From contig CBDVCD010000247.1 in the NCBI GenBank assembly GCA_965372385.1, positions 1 through 5,362 of the forward strand: a stretch of 5,362 bases of DNA. Direction: 5' to 3'. Origin of the DNA: JASJBU01 sp965372385. GTDB lineage: Bacteria; Pseudomonadota; Gammaproteobacteria; Chromatiales; Chromatiaceae. The notes under the pieces were generated by a model that searched no databases, was not told the origin of the DNA, and saw only the letters and a program-made list of their open reading frames with translations. The position numbers were made by a program, and so were the translations under genes. The first letter of the stretch is position 1. Each line of letters starts with the position of its first letter. Of this stretch, positions 1 through 5,362 are shown in pieces.

Positions 1-95
1 CCACGGTAAATCCGTAGCTTGAAACGGCGCAATTAAACACCAAATCGTGTGCGGATTAAACCATCGCTGTTAATTTAAGACTTTGAACAGAAGTA

Positions 96-2726
96 TTAAT
101 TGTCCTGCTTTTCTACTACCCAGGGCTCCACCAGTGCCAGCGCTTCGGGCAACGCCGCCGGTTTATTGCCGCCCGCCATGGCCATATCGGGTCTTCCACC
201 TCCTTTGCCAGCAACCTTCTCCGCCACCAGCTTGACCAGATCCCCCGCCTTCATCCGGCCGGTCAGATCCTTGGTGACACCGGCTACCAGGGAGACCTTT
301 TCACCGCTCACGGTGGCCAATAGGATCACCGCGGAACCCAGTTTGTTCTTCAGCTGATCCATGGTCTCCCGTAAGGACTTGGGATCGGCCCCTTCAAGAT
401 TGGCCGCCAGCACCTTTATCTCGCCGATAGTCACCGCGCTTGACGCCAGGTCGCTACCAGCCGCACTGGCCAGCTTGGCCTTCAACTGCTCCAGCTCCTT
501 CTCCAGTTTACGGTTGCGCTCCAGCAGCTGAACCACCTTCTCCTCAATCTCGTCGCGGGCGGACTTGACCAGCTCTGCCACCCGTTGCACCCGCTCTTCA
601 TCAGCCTCCATCCATTCGACGGCACGTTGACCCGTGAGCGCCTCGATACGGCGTACTCCAGCGGCGATGCCAGTCTCGGTAGTGATCTTGCACAGACCGA
701 TGTCCCCTACCGCCTTCACGTGGGTGCCACCACAAAGTTCGGTGGAGAAATCACCCATGCGCAGTACCCGCACATCATCGGCATATTTTTCGCCAAACAG
801 GGCCATGGCGCCAGAGACCTTCGCCGCTTCCAGGTCCATTATTTGGGTCTCCACCGGATGGTTACAGCGAATCTGCTCATTCACCAACTGTTCGATCTCC
901 TGCAACTGCTCGCGGGAGATGGGTTCGAAATGGGAGAAGTCAAAACGCAGCCGGTCCGCCTCCACGAGGGAGCCCTTCTGCGCCACATGCTCGCCCAGCA
1001 CATGACGAAGGGCCGCATGCAACAGGTGGGTTGCGGAGTGATTGAGCGCCGTCGCCTGACGGGTGAAGCTATTGACCTGGGCATTGACCCGGTCACCGAC
1101 CTTCAATATGCCATCCTCGAGCTTGCCCAAATGGCCAAACACATTACCACCCTGCTTGCGGGTGTCGTCCACCTCGAACAGGCTGCCCTCGCCCTCCAGC
1201 ACCCCGAGGTCGCCGGCCTGGCCACCCGACTCCGCATAGAATGGTGTACGGTCCAGGATGACCATGCCAGAATCACCCGTCTGAAGCCGTTCCACTGCCT
1301 CTCCCTCCCGGTAGAGAGCAACCACGCTGGATTCACTCTCCAGCTGTGCGTAACCGGTAAACTCAGTTTCACCCTCGAAATTCAGACTGACGACCTCATT
1401 CGCCCCAAACTGACTTGCCGCGCGGGCACGCTCACGCTGCGCCGCCATGGCCCTTTCGAAACCGGCATGGTCGACCTCCAGGTCACGCTCGCGGGCGATA
1501 TCCGCCGTCAGATCGACCGGGAAACCATAGGTATCGTAGAGCTTGAACACCGTTTCCCCAGGTATCTCCTTGCCTGCAAGGCCCCCAATCGCCTCTTCGA
1601 GGATCTTCATACCCTGTTCCAGGGTCTCGGCGAAACGCTCCTCTTCAAGCCGCAGCACCCGCTCCACCTGGGGACGGGCCTTCTCCAGCTCGGGGTAGGC
1701 CTCGCCCATCTGCTGGCAGAGGGTTTCAACCAATCTATAAAAGAAAGGCTCTTTGGTACCGAGCCTATAGCCATGACGGATGGCGCGGCGGATGATGCGC
1801 CGTAGCACATAGCCCCGTCCCTCATTGGACGGCATGACCCCGTCCACGATCAAGAAGGCGCAGGAGCGAATATGGTCGGCGATCACCCGCAGGGACTTCT
1901 CCGCCAGATTGTCGCAGCCGGTGATATCGGCGGCTGCCCGTATGAGATTGACGAACAGATCGATCTCGTAGTTGCTGTGCACCTGCTGTAACACCGCGGC
2001 CAGACGCTCCAGGCCCATACCGGTATCCACGGAGGGCTTGGGCAACTCGCTCATCTTGCCATCAGCATCCCGGTTATACTGCATGAAGACCAGGTTCCAG
2101 ATTTCGATATACCGATCCCCCTCCTCCTCAGGTGACCCTGGAGGTCCACCCCAGACCTCCTCACCGTGATCGTAAAAGATCTCGGAGCAGGGACCACAGG
2201 GACCGGTGTCACCCATGGACCAGAAGTTGTCGCTCTCATATCGCTTACCACCGGGTTTGTCACCAATGCGGGTGAAAAAACCCGGGTCGACACCCACCTC
2301 TTTCAGCCAGATATCAGCCGTTTCATCGTCTTCCTCATACACGGTTATCCACAACTTCTCAGGCGGCAGCCCTAGCGTTACGGTTAAAAACTCCCAGGCG
2401 TATCTGATCGCATCCCGTTTGAAATAGTCACCAAAGCTGAAATTGCCCAGCATTTCGAAGAAGGTGTGGTGGCGGGCGGTATAGCCCACATTCTCCAGGT
2501 CGTTGTGTTTGCCGCCGGCGCGTACACAACACTGGGAGCTGGCCGCGCGGGTGTAGCTGCGCTTGTCCCGACCGAGAAACACGTCCTTGAACTGGACCAT
2601 ACCCGCATTGGTAAACAGCAGTGTCGGATCGTTCATGGGGACGAGAGGGCTGCTGGTCACCACCTCATGGCCATGGTCGGCAAAATAGTCCAGGAAGGCT
2701 TGACGAATATCTGCGCTGGTTTTCAT
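96..2726 (-). CDS. alaS: Alanyl-tRNA synthetase (class IIc, with editing domain)
   Basis: Cytosolic enzyme that charges tRNA-Ala with alanine using ATP and hydrolyses mischarged Ser- or Gly-tRNA-Ala. The 876-residue product matches the E. coli enzyme in length and along its whole extent. Seen in order: the class II catalytic core (about 1-240), with motif 2 around 60-95 including R69, ARHHTFFEMLGNFSFGDYF, and motif 3 with D234 before GMGLER; a helical tRNA-binding region (about 250-450); an editing domain with the zinc-type set H563, H567 (NHSATH), C665 and H669 (CGGTH); a charged coiled-coil linker (about 720-765); and a C-terminal C-Ala/DHHA1 domain with GGGRPDMAMAGG. The ATG at 2724-2726 is chosen because MKTSADIRQAF aligns with the family N-terminus; the longer frame begins at TTG (2757-2759) and adds 11 residues with no family match. 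No good Shine-Dalgarno precedes either start. Oddity: C66 in SQCCVRAGG, where K or R is usual. Identity is certain; only the start leaves slight doubt. Confidence 0.98.
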   Translation of the reverse strand: MKTSADIRQAFLDYFADHGHEVVTSSPLVPMNDPTLLFTNAGMVQFKDVFLGRDKRSYTRAASSQCCVRAGGKHNDLENVGYTARHHTFFEMLGNFSFGDYFKRDAIRYAWEFLTVTLGLPPEKLWITVYEEDDETADIWLKEVGVDPGFFTRIGDKPGGKRYESDNFWSMGDTGPCGPCSEIFYDHGEEVWGGPPGSPEEEGDRYIEIWNLVFMQYNRDADGKMSELPKPSVDTGMGLERLAAVLQQVHSNYEIDLFVNLIRAAADITGCDNLAEKSLRVIADHIRSCAFLIVDGVMPSNEGRGYVLRRIIRRAIRHGYRLGTKEPFFYRLVETLCQQMGEAYPELEKARPQVERVLRLEEERFAETLEQGMKILEEAIGGLAGKEIPGETVFKLYDTYGFPVDLTADIARERDLEVDHAGFERAMAAQRERARAASQFGANEVVSLNFEGETEFTGYAQLESESSVVALYREGEAVERLQTGDSGMVILDRTPFYAESGGQAGDLGVLEGEGSLFEVDDTRKQGGNVFGHLGKLEDGILKVGDRVNAQVNSFTRQATALNHSATHLLHAALRHVLGEHVAQKGSLVEADRLRFDFSHFEPISREQLQEIEQLVNEQIRCNHPVETQIMDLEAAKVSGAMALFGEKYADDVRVLRMGDFSTELCGGTHVKAVGDIGLCKITTETGIAAGVRRIEALTGQRAVEWMEADEERVQRVAELVKSARDEIEEKVVQLLERNRKLEKELEQLKAKLASAAGSDLASSAVTIGEIKVLAANLEGADPKSLRETMDQLKNKLGSAVILLATVSGEKVSLVAGVTKDLTGRMKAGDLVKLVAEKVAGKGGGRPDMAMAGGNKPAALPEALALVEPWVVEKQDN

Positions 2727-2727
2727 G

Positions 2728-2765
2728 TCTGGCAAAGCGAAATCAACCGAGAAAAACAAGCCAGA
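2728..2765. repeat. Inverted repeat spanning the alaS leader
   Basis: Perfect 6-base arms, TCTGGC at 2728-2733 and GCCAGA at 2760-2765, are separated by 26 bases. One arm sits at the predicted transcription start and the other ends one base upstream of the alaS ATG. In RNA this could form a 6-bp stem with a large U-rich loop right before the start codon. In DNA it could be an operator. E. coli AlaRS is known to repress its own gene by binding a palindrome around its transcription start, so the placement is suggestive. A 6-base match within about 40 bases can also occur by chance. Confidence 0.4.
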
Positions 2766-2766
2766 T

Positions 2767-2775
2767 AAAATAACA
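2767..2775 (-). promoter_or_regulatory. Candidate extended -10 promoter for alaS
   Basis: Read on the minus strand, the sequence is TGTTATTTT, a TG-N extension followed by TATTTT (4 of 6 matches to TATAAT). No convincing -35 box lies 16-18 bases upstream, which fits an extended -10 element but also lowers confidence. Transcription would begin near 2760 and leave a leader of about 33 bases before the alaS ATG. This is inference from sequence pattern only. Read-through from pyrF is an alternative or additional source of alaS transcript. Confidence 0.3.
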
Positions 2776-2934
2776 GGAACGCGCAGAAAATGCCCGTTTT
2801 CCTTACTCCGGCTTATGCCATTATCGATGCTACGGAAGGTCGTCTGCGAGGCAGAAGGCTTGTGAAGTTAGCCCATCAAGCTGCGTATAAACCTGCGTTG
2901 TCGAAGATAACTCACTCGATTAGCTGGTGCTCCG

Positions 2935-3657
2935 TCAAGGTTGTATTGATGGAGTACTAGCAGTAATCGCCAGATTGATCCGCTTGAGCACTTCGATTGG
3001 CTCAGCTGCACCCGTGATTGGACGACCGATGACCAGGTAACTGGCGCCCGCACTGATGGCGTCTTCTGGCGTCATAACCCGGCGCTGATCATCAGCCGCT
3101 GCATCCTTTGGCCTGACGCCAGGGGTTACCAATAGAAACGGTTCGCCGATGCGGCCTCTTATCTGCGCCGCCTCCTTGGGTGAGCAGACTACCCCATCCA
3201 TGCCGGAGCGATTGGCCAATTCGGCCAAGCGGAGGACATTCTCAGCCGGTTCACCCCTGAAACCCACTTCCGCGATATCCTCTGTCGAAAGACTGGTCAA
3301 GATGGTTACCGCCACCAGTAGTGGGCGACCTGCACGTTGCTCCAAGCGTTCCCGGGCCGCCTCCATCATGCGTCGTCCGCCTGAGGCGTGCAGATTCATC
3401 ATCCAGACTCCCAGGTCCGCTGCCGCATCACAGGCTGCCGCAACTGTATTGGGTATGTCGTGAAATTTAAGGTCAAGAAAGATATCGAAATCCTTTTGTG
3501 TGAGCCTTTCGATGAAAGCAGGTCCCAAACGGGTAAACATCTCCTTACCGACCTTTAGACGACACAATGTCGGATCTAACCGTTCCACCAGGGCCATCGC
3601 CTGTTGCTCATTCGGGAAATCCAGGGCGACAATAACGCGGGAGTTGCTTCCACTCAT
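2935..3657 (-). CDS. pyrF: Orotidine 5'-phosphate decarboxylase
   Basis: Cytosolic (beta/alpha)8-barrel enzyme that converts orotidine 5'-monophosphate to UMP, the last step of de novo pyrimidine synthesis; it works as a dimer without cofactor. The 240-residue length is normal for the bacterial short form (E. coli about 245). Visible active-site elements: D13 in VALD, K35 in LKVGKEMF, the catalytic tetrad segment DLKFHDIPNT with D62, K64 and D67, LVTPGVRP near 176-183, DQRR near 190-193, and the phosphate-gripping R212 in VIGRPIT. The ATG at 3655-3657 is supported by an AGGAG Shine-Dalgarno (3667-3671 on the plus strand) nine bases upstream. It starts 28 bases after the lapB stop and probably shares the lapA-lapB transcript. 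A 208-base gap follows before alaS. Nothing is missing or broken. Confidence 0.98.
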   Translation of the reverse strand: MSGSNSRVIVALDFPNEQQAMALVERLDPTLCRLKVGKEMFTRLGPAFIERLTQKDFDIFLDLKFHDIPNTVAAACDAAADLGVWMMNLHASGGRRMMEAARERLEQRAGRPLLVAVTILTSLSTEDIAEVGFRGEPAENVLRLAELANRSGMDGVVCSPKEAAQIRGRIGEPFLLVTPGVRPKDAAADDQRRVMTPEDAISAGASYLVIGRPITGAAEPIEVLKRINLAITASTPSIQP

Positions 3658-3685
3658 GGATTTGATCTCCTGATCTTTTTCGATG

Positions 3686-4861
3686 CTACTTGTTTGACTG
3701 ACAGGTCAGTCCCTGCACCGGTTTTATGCTACTCCACCGCATGCAGCTGGGACACCGCCAGTGGAGTTTTTTCGCACTAAACCCACACTGCTCACACTGA
3801 TAATCCGGCTGACTCGACATGAGCCTTTCAACCGCATGCTTGAGTACCTCAAGGGTTTCTCGTGGCTGTTTCTCGTCTTTGTTCAGATTCAGTTTTATCA
3901 GTCTTTCCAGCACCTTCAGGTCCGGGTAGTCAGCCAGGTGGGTAAGCGCAAAGTCAACCGCCTGCTCATCACCTTTTTCCTCAATGAGGATATCGGTCAG
4001 CGCCAGCATGACGACTGAACCTTGATGGCGCTCATACAGAGATCTGAGGTAATCGGCCAATTCCTTCATCCTGCCCAGTGCGCGATAACAAGCCATGAGG
4101 CCCGGCATGATCTCTGGCAGATAGGCAACATCCTGCGCCTCCACCTGTTTATAACTCTTGATCGCCGCTTTATAATCTCCCCCGTTCCACTCCATATTTC
4201 CCAACAGAATCGTTGCACGCACACTGTTGTGGTCGGCAGTTTGTGCCTTTTTCACATACTTCTCGGCTGCCTCAAGATTGCTCCCTTTTAATTCACGTTG
4301 TGCCAGCTCACAATAGAAATGAGCCGTTTGCATCTGCAAGATCCCATCTCTACCTGGCCCCAGTTTCTCGGCAATCTCCAGACAACGCACCCAATCCTTC
4401 TCCTGCTGATAGATTTCCAGCAGATGGGTCAGCGCCTGCTCGTTGTAAAGTTTGGTCTCAGTCAACTCAATGAAAAGGTTTTCCGCCCTGTCGAACAGAC
4501 CTGCCCGCATATAGTCCACCCCCAATTCCAGCAACGCCTGAGCTCGCTGTTCCCGATCAAGTGCCGGTCTGGCAATCAAATTCTGGTGAATGCGTATCGC
4601 CCGTTCCACCTCGCCACGGCGACGAAACAGGTTACCCAAAGCGAGATGTGTCTCCACCGTCTCGCTATCCACCTCCAACATCTTGATGAAAAGATCGATG
4701 GCCTTGTCTGGTTGCTCATTCAGCAGATAGTTCAGCCCTTGAAAATAGGCGGGAGAAAAATCCTGGGGCTGTTTCTGTTCACGTTTCGCCATACTGCGCC
4801 GTGCCGCTATCCAACCGGACGCGGCAGCCACAGGGATGAGAAGTAACACCAGCTCAAGCAT
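3686..4861 (-). CDS. lapB: Lipopolysaccharide assembly protein B (TPR and rubredoxin-type zinc ribbon)
   Basis: Inner-membrane-anchored cytoplasmic protein (formerly YciM) that, in E. coli, works with FtsH to promote degradation of LpxC and so sets the rate of lipid A synthesis. The 391-residue product matches E. coli LapB (389) throughout. Residues 1-20 (MLELVLLLIPVAAASGW...) form the single membrane anchor, followed by a basic stretch (ARRSMAKREQK). Tandem TPR helices fill about 35-330, including AHLALGNLFRRRGEVERAI-like repeats near 70-90 (here THLALGNLFRRRGEVERAI) and GLFDRAENLF near 120-130. A C-terminal rubredoxin-like metal knuckle carries C356, C359, C370 and C373 (CEQCGF ... CPSCMRW), and the family's SIKPVQGL ending is present. 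The ATG at 4859-4861 aligns with the family start; its Shine-Dalgarno is weak, and with only 18 bases from the lapA stop, translational coupling is plausible. Its presence implies LpxC-based lipopolysaccharide synthesis. Confidence 0.97.
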   Translation of the reverse strand: MLELVLLLIPVAAASGWIAARRSMAKREQKQPQDFSPAYFQGLNYLLNEQPDKAIDLFIKMLEVDSETVETHLALGNLFRRRGEVERAIRIHQNLIARPALDREQRAQALLELGVDYMRAGLFDRAENLFIELTETKLYNEQALTHLLEIYQQEKDWVRCLEIAEKLGPGRDGILQMQTAHFYCELAQRELKGSNLEAAEKYVKKAQTADHNSVRATILLGNMEWNGGDYKAAIKSYKQVEAQDVAYLPEIMPGLMACYRALGRMKELADYLRSLYERHQGSVVMLALTDILIEEKGDEQAVDFALTHLADYPDLKVLERLIKLNLNKDEKQPRETLEVLKHAVERLMSSQPDYQCEQCGFSAKKLHWRCPSCMRWSSIKPVQGLTCQSNK

Positions 4862-4879
4862 CAGTTGAACCCATGGCTG

Positions 4880-5179
4880 TTACTGGTCCTTTAGCGGAAT
4901 TGTGCGAAGGTTTTTGACCTCTTCGCTCACCAGTTTGAAGCTTCTTTTCAACGCGGCATTCTCCCGCTTCAGCGCAACTACCATACCTATTGCCGACAGG
5001 ATACCAATCACCACGCCAACCCCAAGGGCTACAGTAATGATGAGGGAAAGGGGCAACTCCCGGCTGTCAAAGTAGTAGTTGAAGAGGACGGAATCACTAT
5101 TGAGGACCGCGAAAACGGCACCCAACATCATGATAATAAGAATGAAAAGAAGTTTTACGATACGCATTGAGCGCCCCAT
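4880..5179 (-). CDS. lapA: Lipopolysaccharide assembly protein A (LapA/DUF1049)
   Basis: Small inner-membrane protein (formerly YciS), a partner of LapB in lipopolysaccharide assembly; its precise biochemical job is not settled. The 99 residues show the family layout: a short basic N-terminus, membrane segment 1 (about 7-26), a short loop with the family-like pattern NSDSVLFNYYF (27-37), membrane segment 2 (about 44-68), and a charged cytoplasmic tail (about 69-95) with heptad-like spacing that could form a coiled coil. E. coli LapA is about 102 residues. Two starts are possible: ATG at 5177-5179, or the in-frame ATG at 5165-5167 (95 residues), which begins MRIVKLLF much like other LapA proteins and has a GGGG stretch just upstream. 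The longer form is listed; the choice is uncertain. It is the first visible gene of the lapA-lapB-pyrF run. Confidence 0.93.
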   Translation of the reverse strand: MGRSMRIVKLLFILIIMMLGAVFAVLNSDSVLFNYYFDSRELPLSLIITVALGVGVVIGILSAIGMVVALKRENAALKRSFKLVSEEVKNLRTIPLKDQ

Positions 5180-5223
5180 CGATCTCTAACTCAGGGCCCC
5201 ATTTTCGCCTACTCAACAGCGCT

Positions 5224-5256
5224 TTTAAACTTTTTTATGTGATTCCGTGAATTATC
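5224..5256 (-). promoter_or_regulatory. AT-rich candidate promoter region for lapA-lapB-pyrF
   Basis: The stretch 45-80 bases upstream of lapA is markedly AT-rich against its GC-rich surroundings. Read on the minus strand it offers TTCACG (5246-5251) and TTTAAA (5224-5229) with a 16-base spacer, each about 4 of 6 to the sigma-70 boxes. A GATAAT element (5251-5256) is also present but lacks a fitting -35. E. coli lapAB is under heat-shock (RpoH) control; no good RpoH-type box is seen here in the minus orientation. Treat this as a region rather than a mapped promoter. Confidence 0.28.
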
Positions 5257-5295
5257 CTAGAATCTGCAGTTGGACGGGGTAGAGTGTGCGTTTTT

Positions 5296-5304
5296 GGGGG
5301 GGGG
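5296..5304. repeat. Homopolymeric G tract (9 G, preceded by 5 T)
   Basis: Nine consecutive G residues on the plus strand follow five T residues (5291-5295). The tract lies about 117 bases upstream of the lapA ATG, outside any recognised gene. Tracts of this length are prone to slippage in replication and to sequencing error, so the exact count is uncertain. Confidence 0.85.
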
Positions 5305-5361
5305 CAGGTCGAGGGTCGCTCCTGCACTCCATGTGCTTGCGACACTTGTGCCTCCCTGCAC
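5304..5361. repeat. Cluster of small hairpins, putative intergenic repeat element reaching the window edge
   Basis: Three short inverted repeats follow one another: GCAG/CTGC with inner GAG/CTC (5304-5325), GCAC/GTGC with a 5-base loop (5324-5336), and GTGC/GCAC with a 6-base loop (5348-5361). A near-exact direct repeat is laid over them: CTCCTGCAC (5319-5327) and CTCCCTGCAC (5352-5361). No gene is recognised here. The density of symmetry resembles dispersed palindromic intergenic elements of bacterial chromosomes, but the element is cut by the window end and no second copy exists in this window, so its repeat nature is inferred. It has no T run in either direction that would make it a standard intrinsic terminator. 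Confidence 0.4.
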
Positions 5362-5362
5362 G

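Noticed and set aside
1..95. Possible alaS terminator or promoter for the next gene downstream of alaS
   Set aside because: Only a 4-bp ACAC/GTGT stem and a repeated ATTAAAC are seen. There is no GC-rich stem with a U run and no -35/-10 pair with acceptable spacing.
585..1805. Long plus-strand open frame of 406 codons antisense to alaS
   Set aside because: It lies wholly inside alaS, whose opposite-strand protein is an unmistakable full-length family member. The antisense translation shows no recognisable domain and has the His- and Leu-rich makeup typical of a mirrored GC-rich gene.
2727..2759. TTG-initiated longer AlaS with 11 extra residues
   Set aside because: The extension is not family-like, has no Shine-Dalgarno, and the ATG at 2724-2726 aligns exactly with the usual AlaS N-terminus and length.
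2786..2801. GAAAA/TTTTC palindrome as an operator or attenuator
   Set aside because: A five-base, almost wholly A/T stem is expected by chance in an AT-rich spacer, and no supporting feature adjoins it.
2843..2855. TCTGC-GAG-GCAGA hairpin in the pyrF-alaS spacer as a pyrF terminator
   Set aside because: The stem is only five base pairs, the loop is three bases, and no U run follows in the minus-strand direction, so it does not qualify as an intrinsic terminator.
4298..4846. Plus-strand open frame of 182 codons antisense to lapB
   Set aside because: It is fully contained in lapB, has no recognised motif and is explained as a shadow frame.
5255..5362. Minus-strand frame open from the window edge to TAA at 5252-5254, possibly a gene 3' end
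   Set aside because: The 36 residues (RAGRHKCRKHMECRSD...) are rich in Arg, Cys and Pro, run through the C9 tract and the hairpin cluster, and do not resemble the IhfB C-terminus expected here. Random openness over this length is likely.

Overview
The window reads as ordinary chromosomal housekeeping DNA from a gammaproteobacterium. This is inferred from protein resemblance and gene order: all four genes look like close relatives of Escherichia coli proteins, and lapA-lapB-pyrF in tight tandem is a typical gammaproteobacterial arrangement. The genus cannot be fixed from the sequence alone. An environmental or symbiotic Chromatiales-type lineage is possible but is only a guess.

All recognised genes lie on the minus strand, so transcription runs from right to left. 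At the right end (about 5180-5362) is a non-coding stretch with a 9-base G run, a set of small hairpins that looks like an intergenic repeat, and an AT-rich segment likely to carry the lapA promoter. Next come lapA (4880-5179), lapB (3686-4861, 18 bases downstream) and pyrF (2935-3657, 28 bases downstream). The short gaps suggest one transcript. LapA and LapB are inner-membrane proteins that tune lipopolysaccharide synthesis through FtsH-dependent turnover of LpxC. PyrF makes UMP, the last step of de novo pyrimidine synthesis, and its link to the lap genes is conserved context rather than a known shared pathway.

A 208-base spacer (2727-2934) separates pyrF from alaS (96-2726), which encodes full-length alanyl-tRNA synthetase. 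No clear intrinsic terminator is visible in the spacer. It does hold a candidate extended -10 promoter and a perfect 6-base inverted repeat that spans the predicted alaS leader and ends one base before the ATG. This recalls, but does not prove, the autoregulation known for E. coli alaS. The 95 bases beyond the alaS stop hold no gene, convincing terminator or promoter that I can support.

I see no mobile element, CRISPR array, RNA gene, toxin-antitoxin pair or defence system. The points most worth a second look are the alaS leader inverted repeat, the repeat-like right edge with its G tract, a cysteine at an unusual site in AlaS motif 2, and the pyrF-alaS junction.
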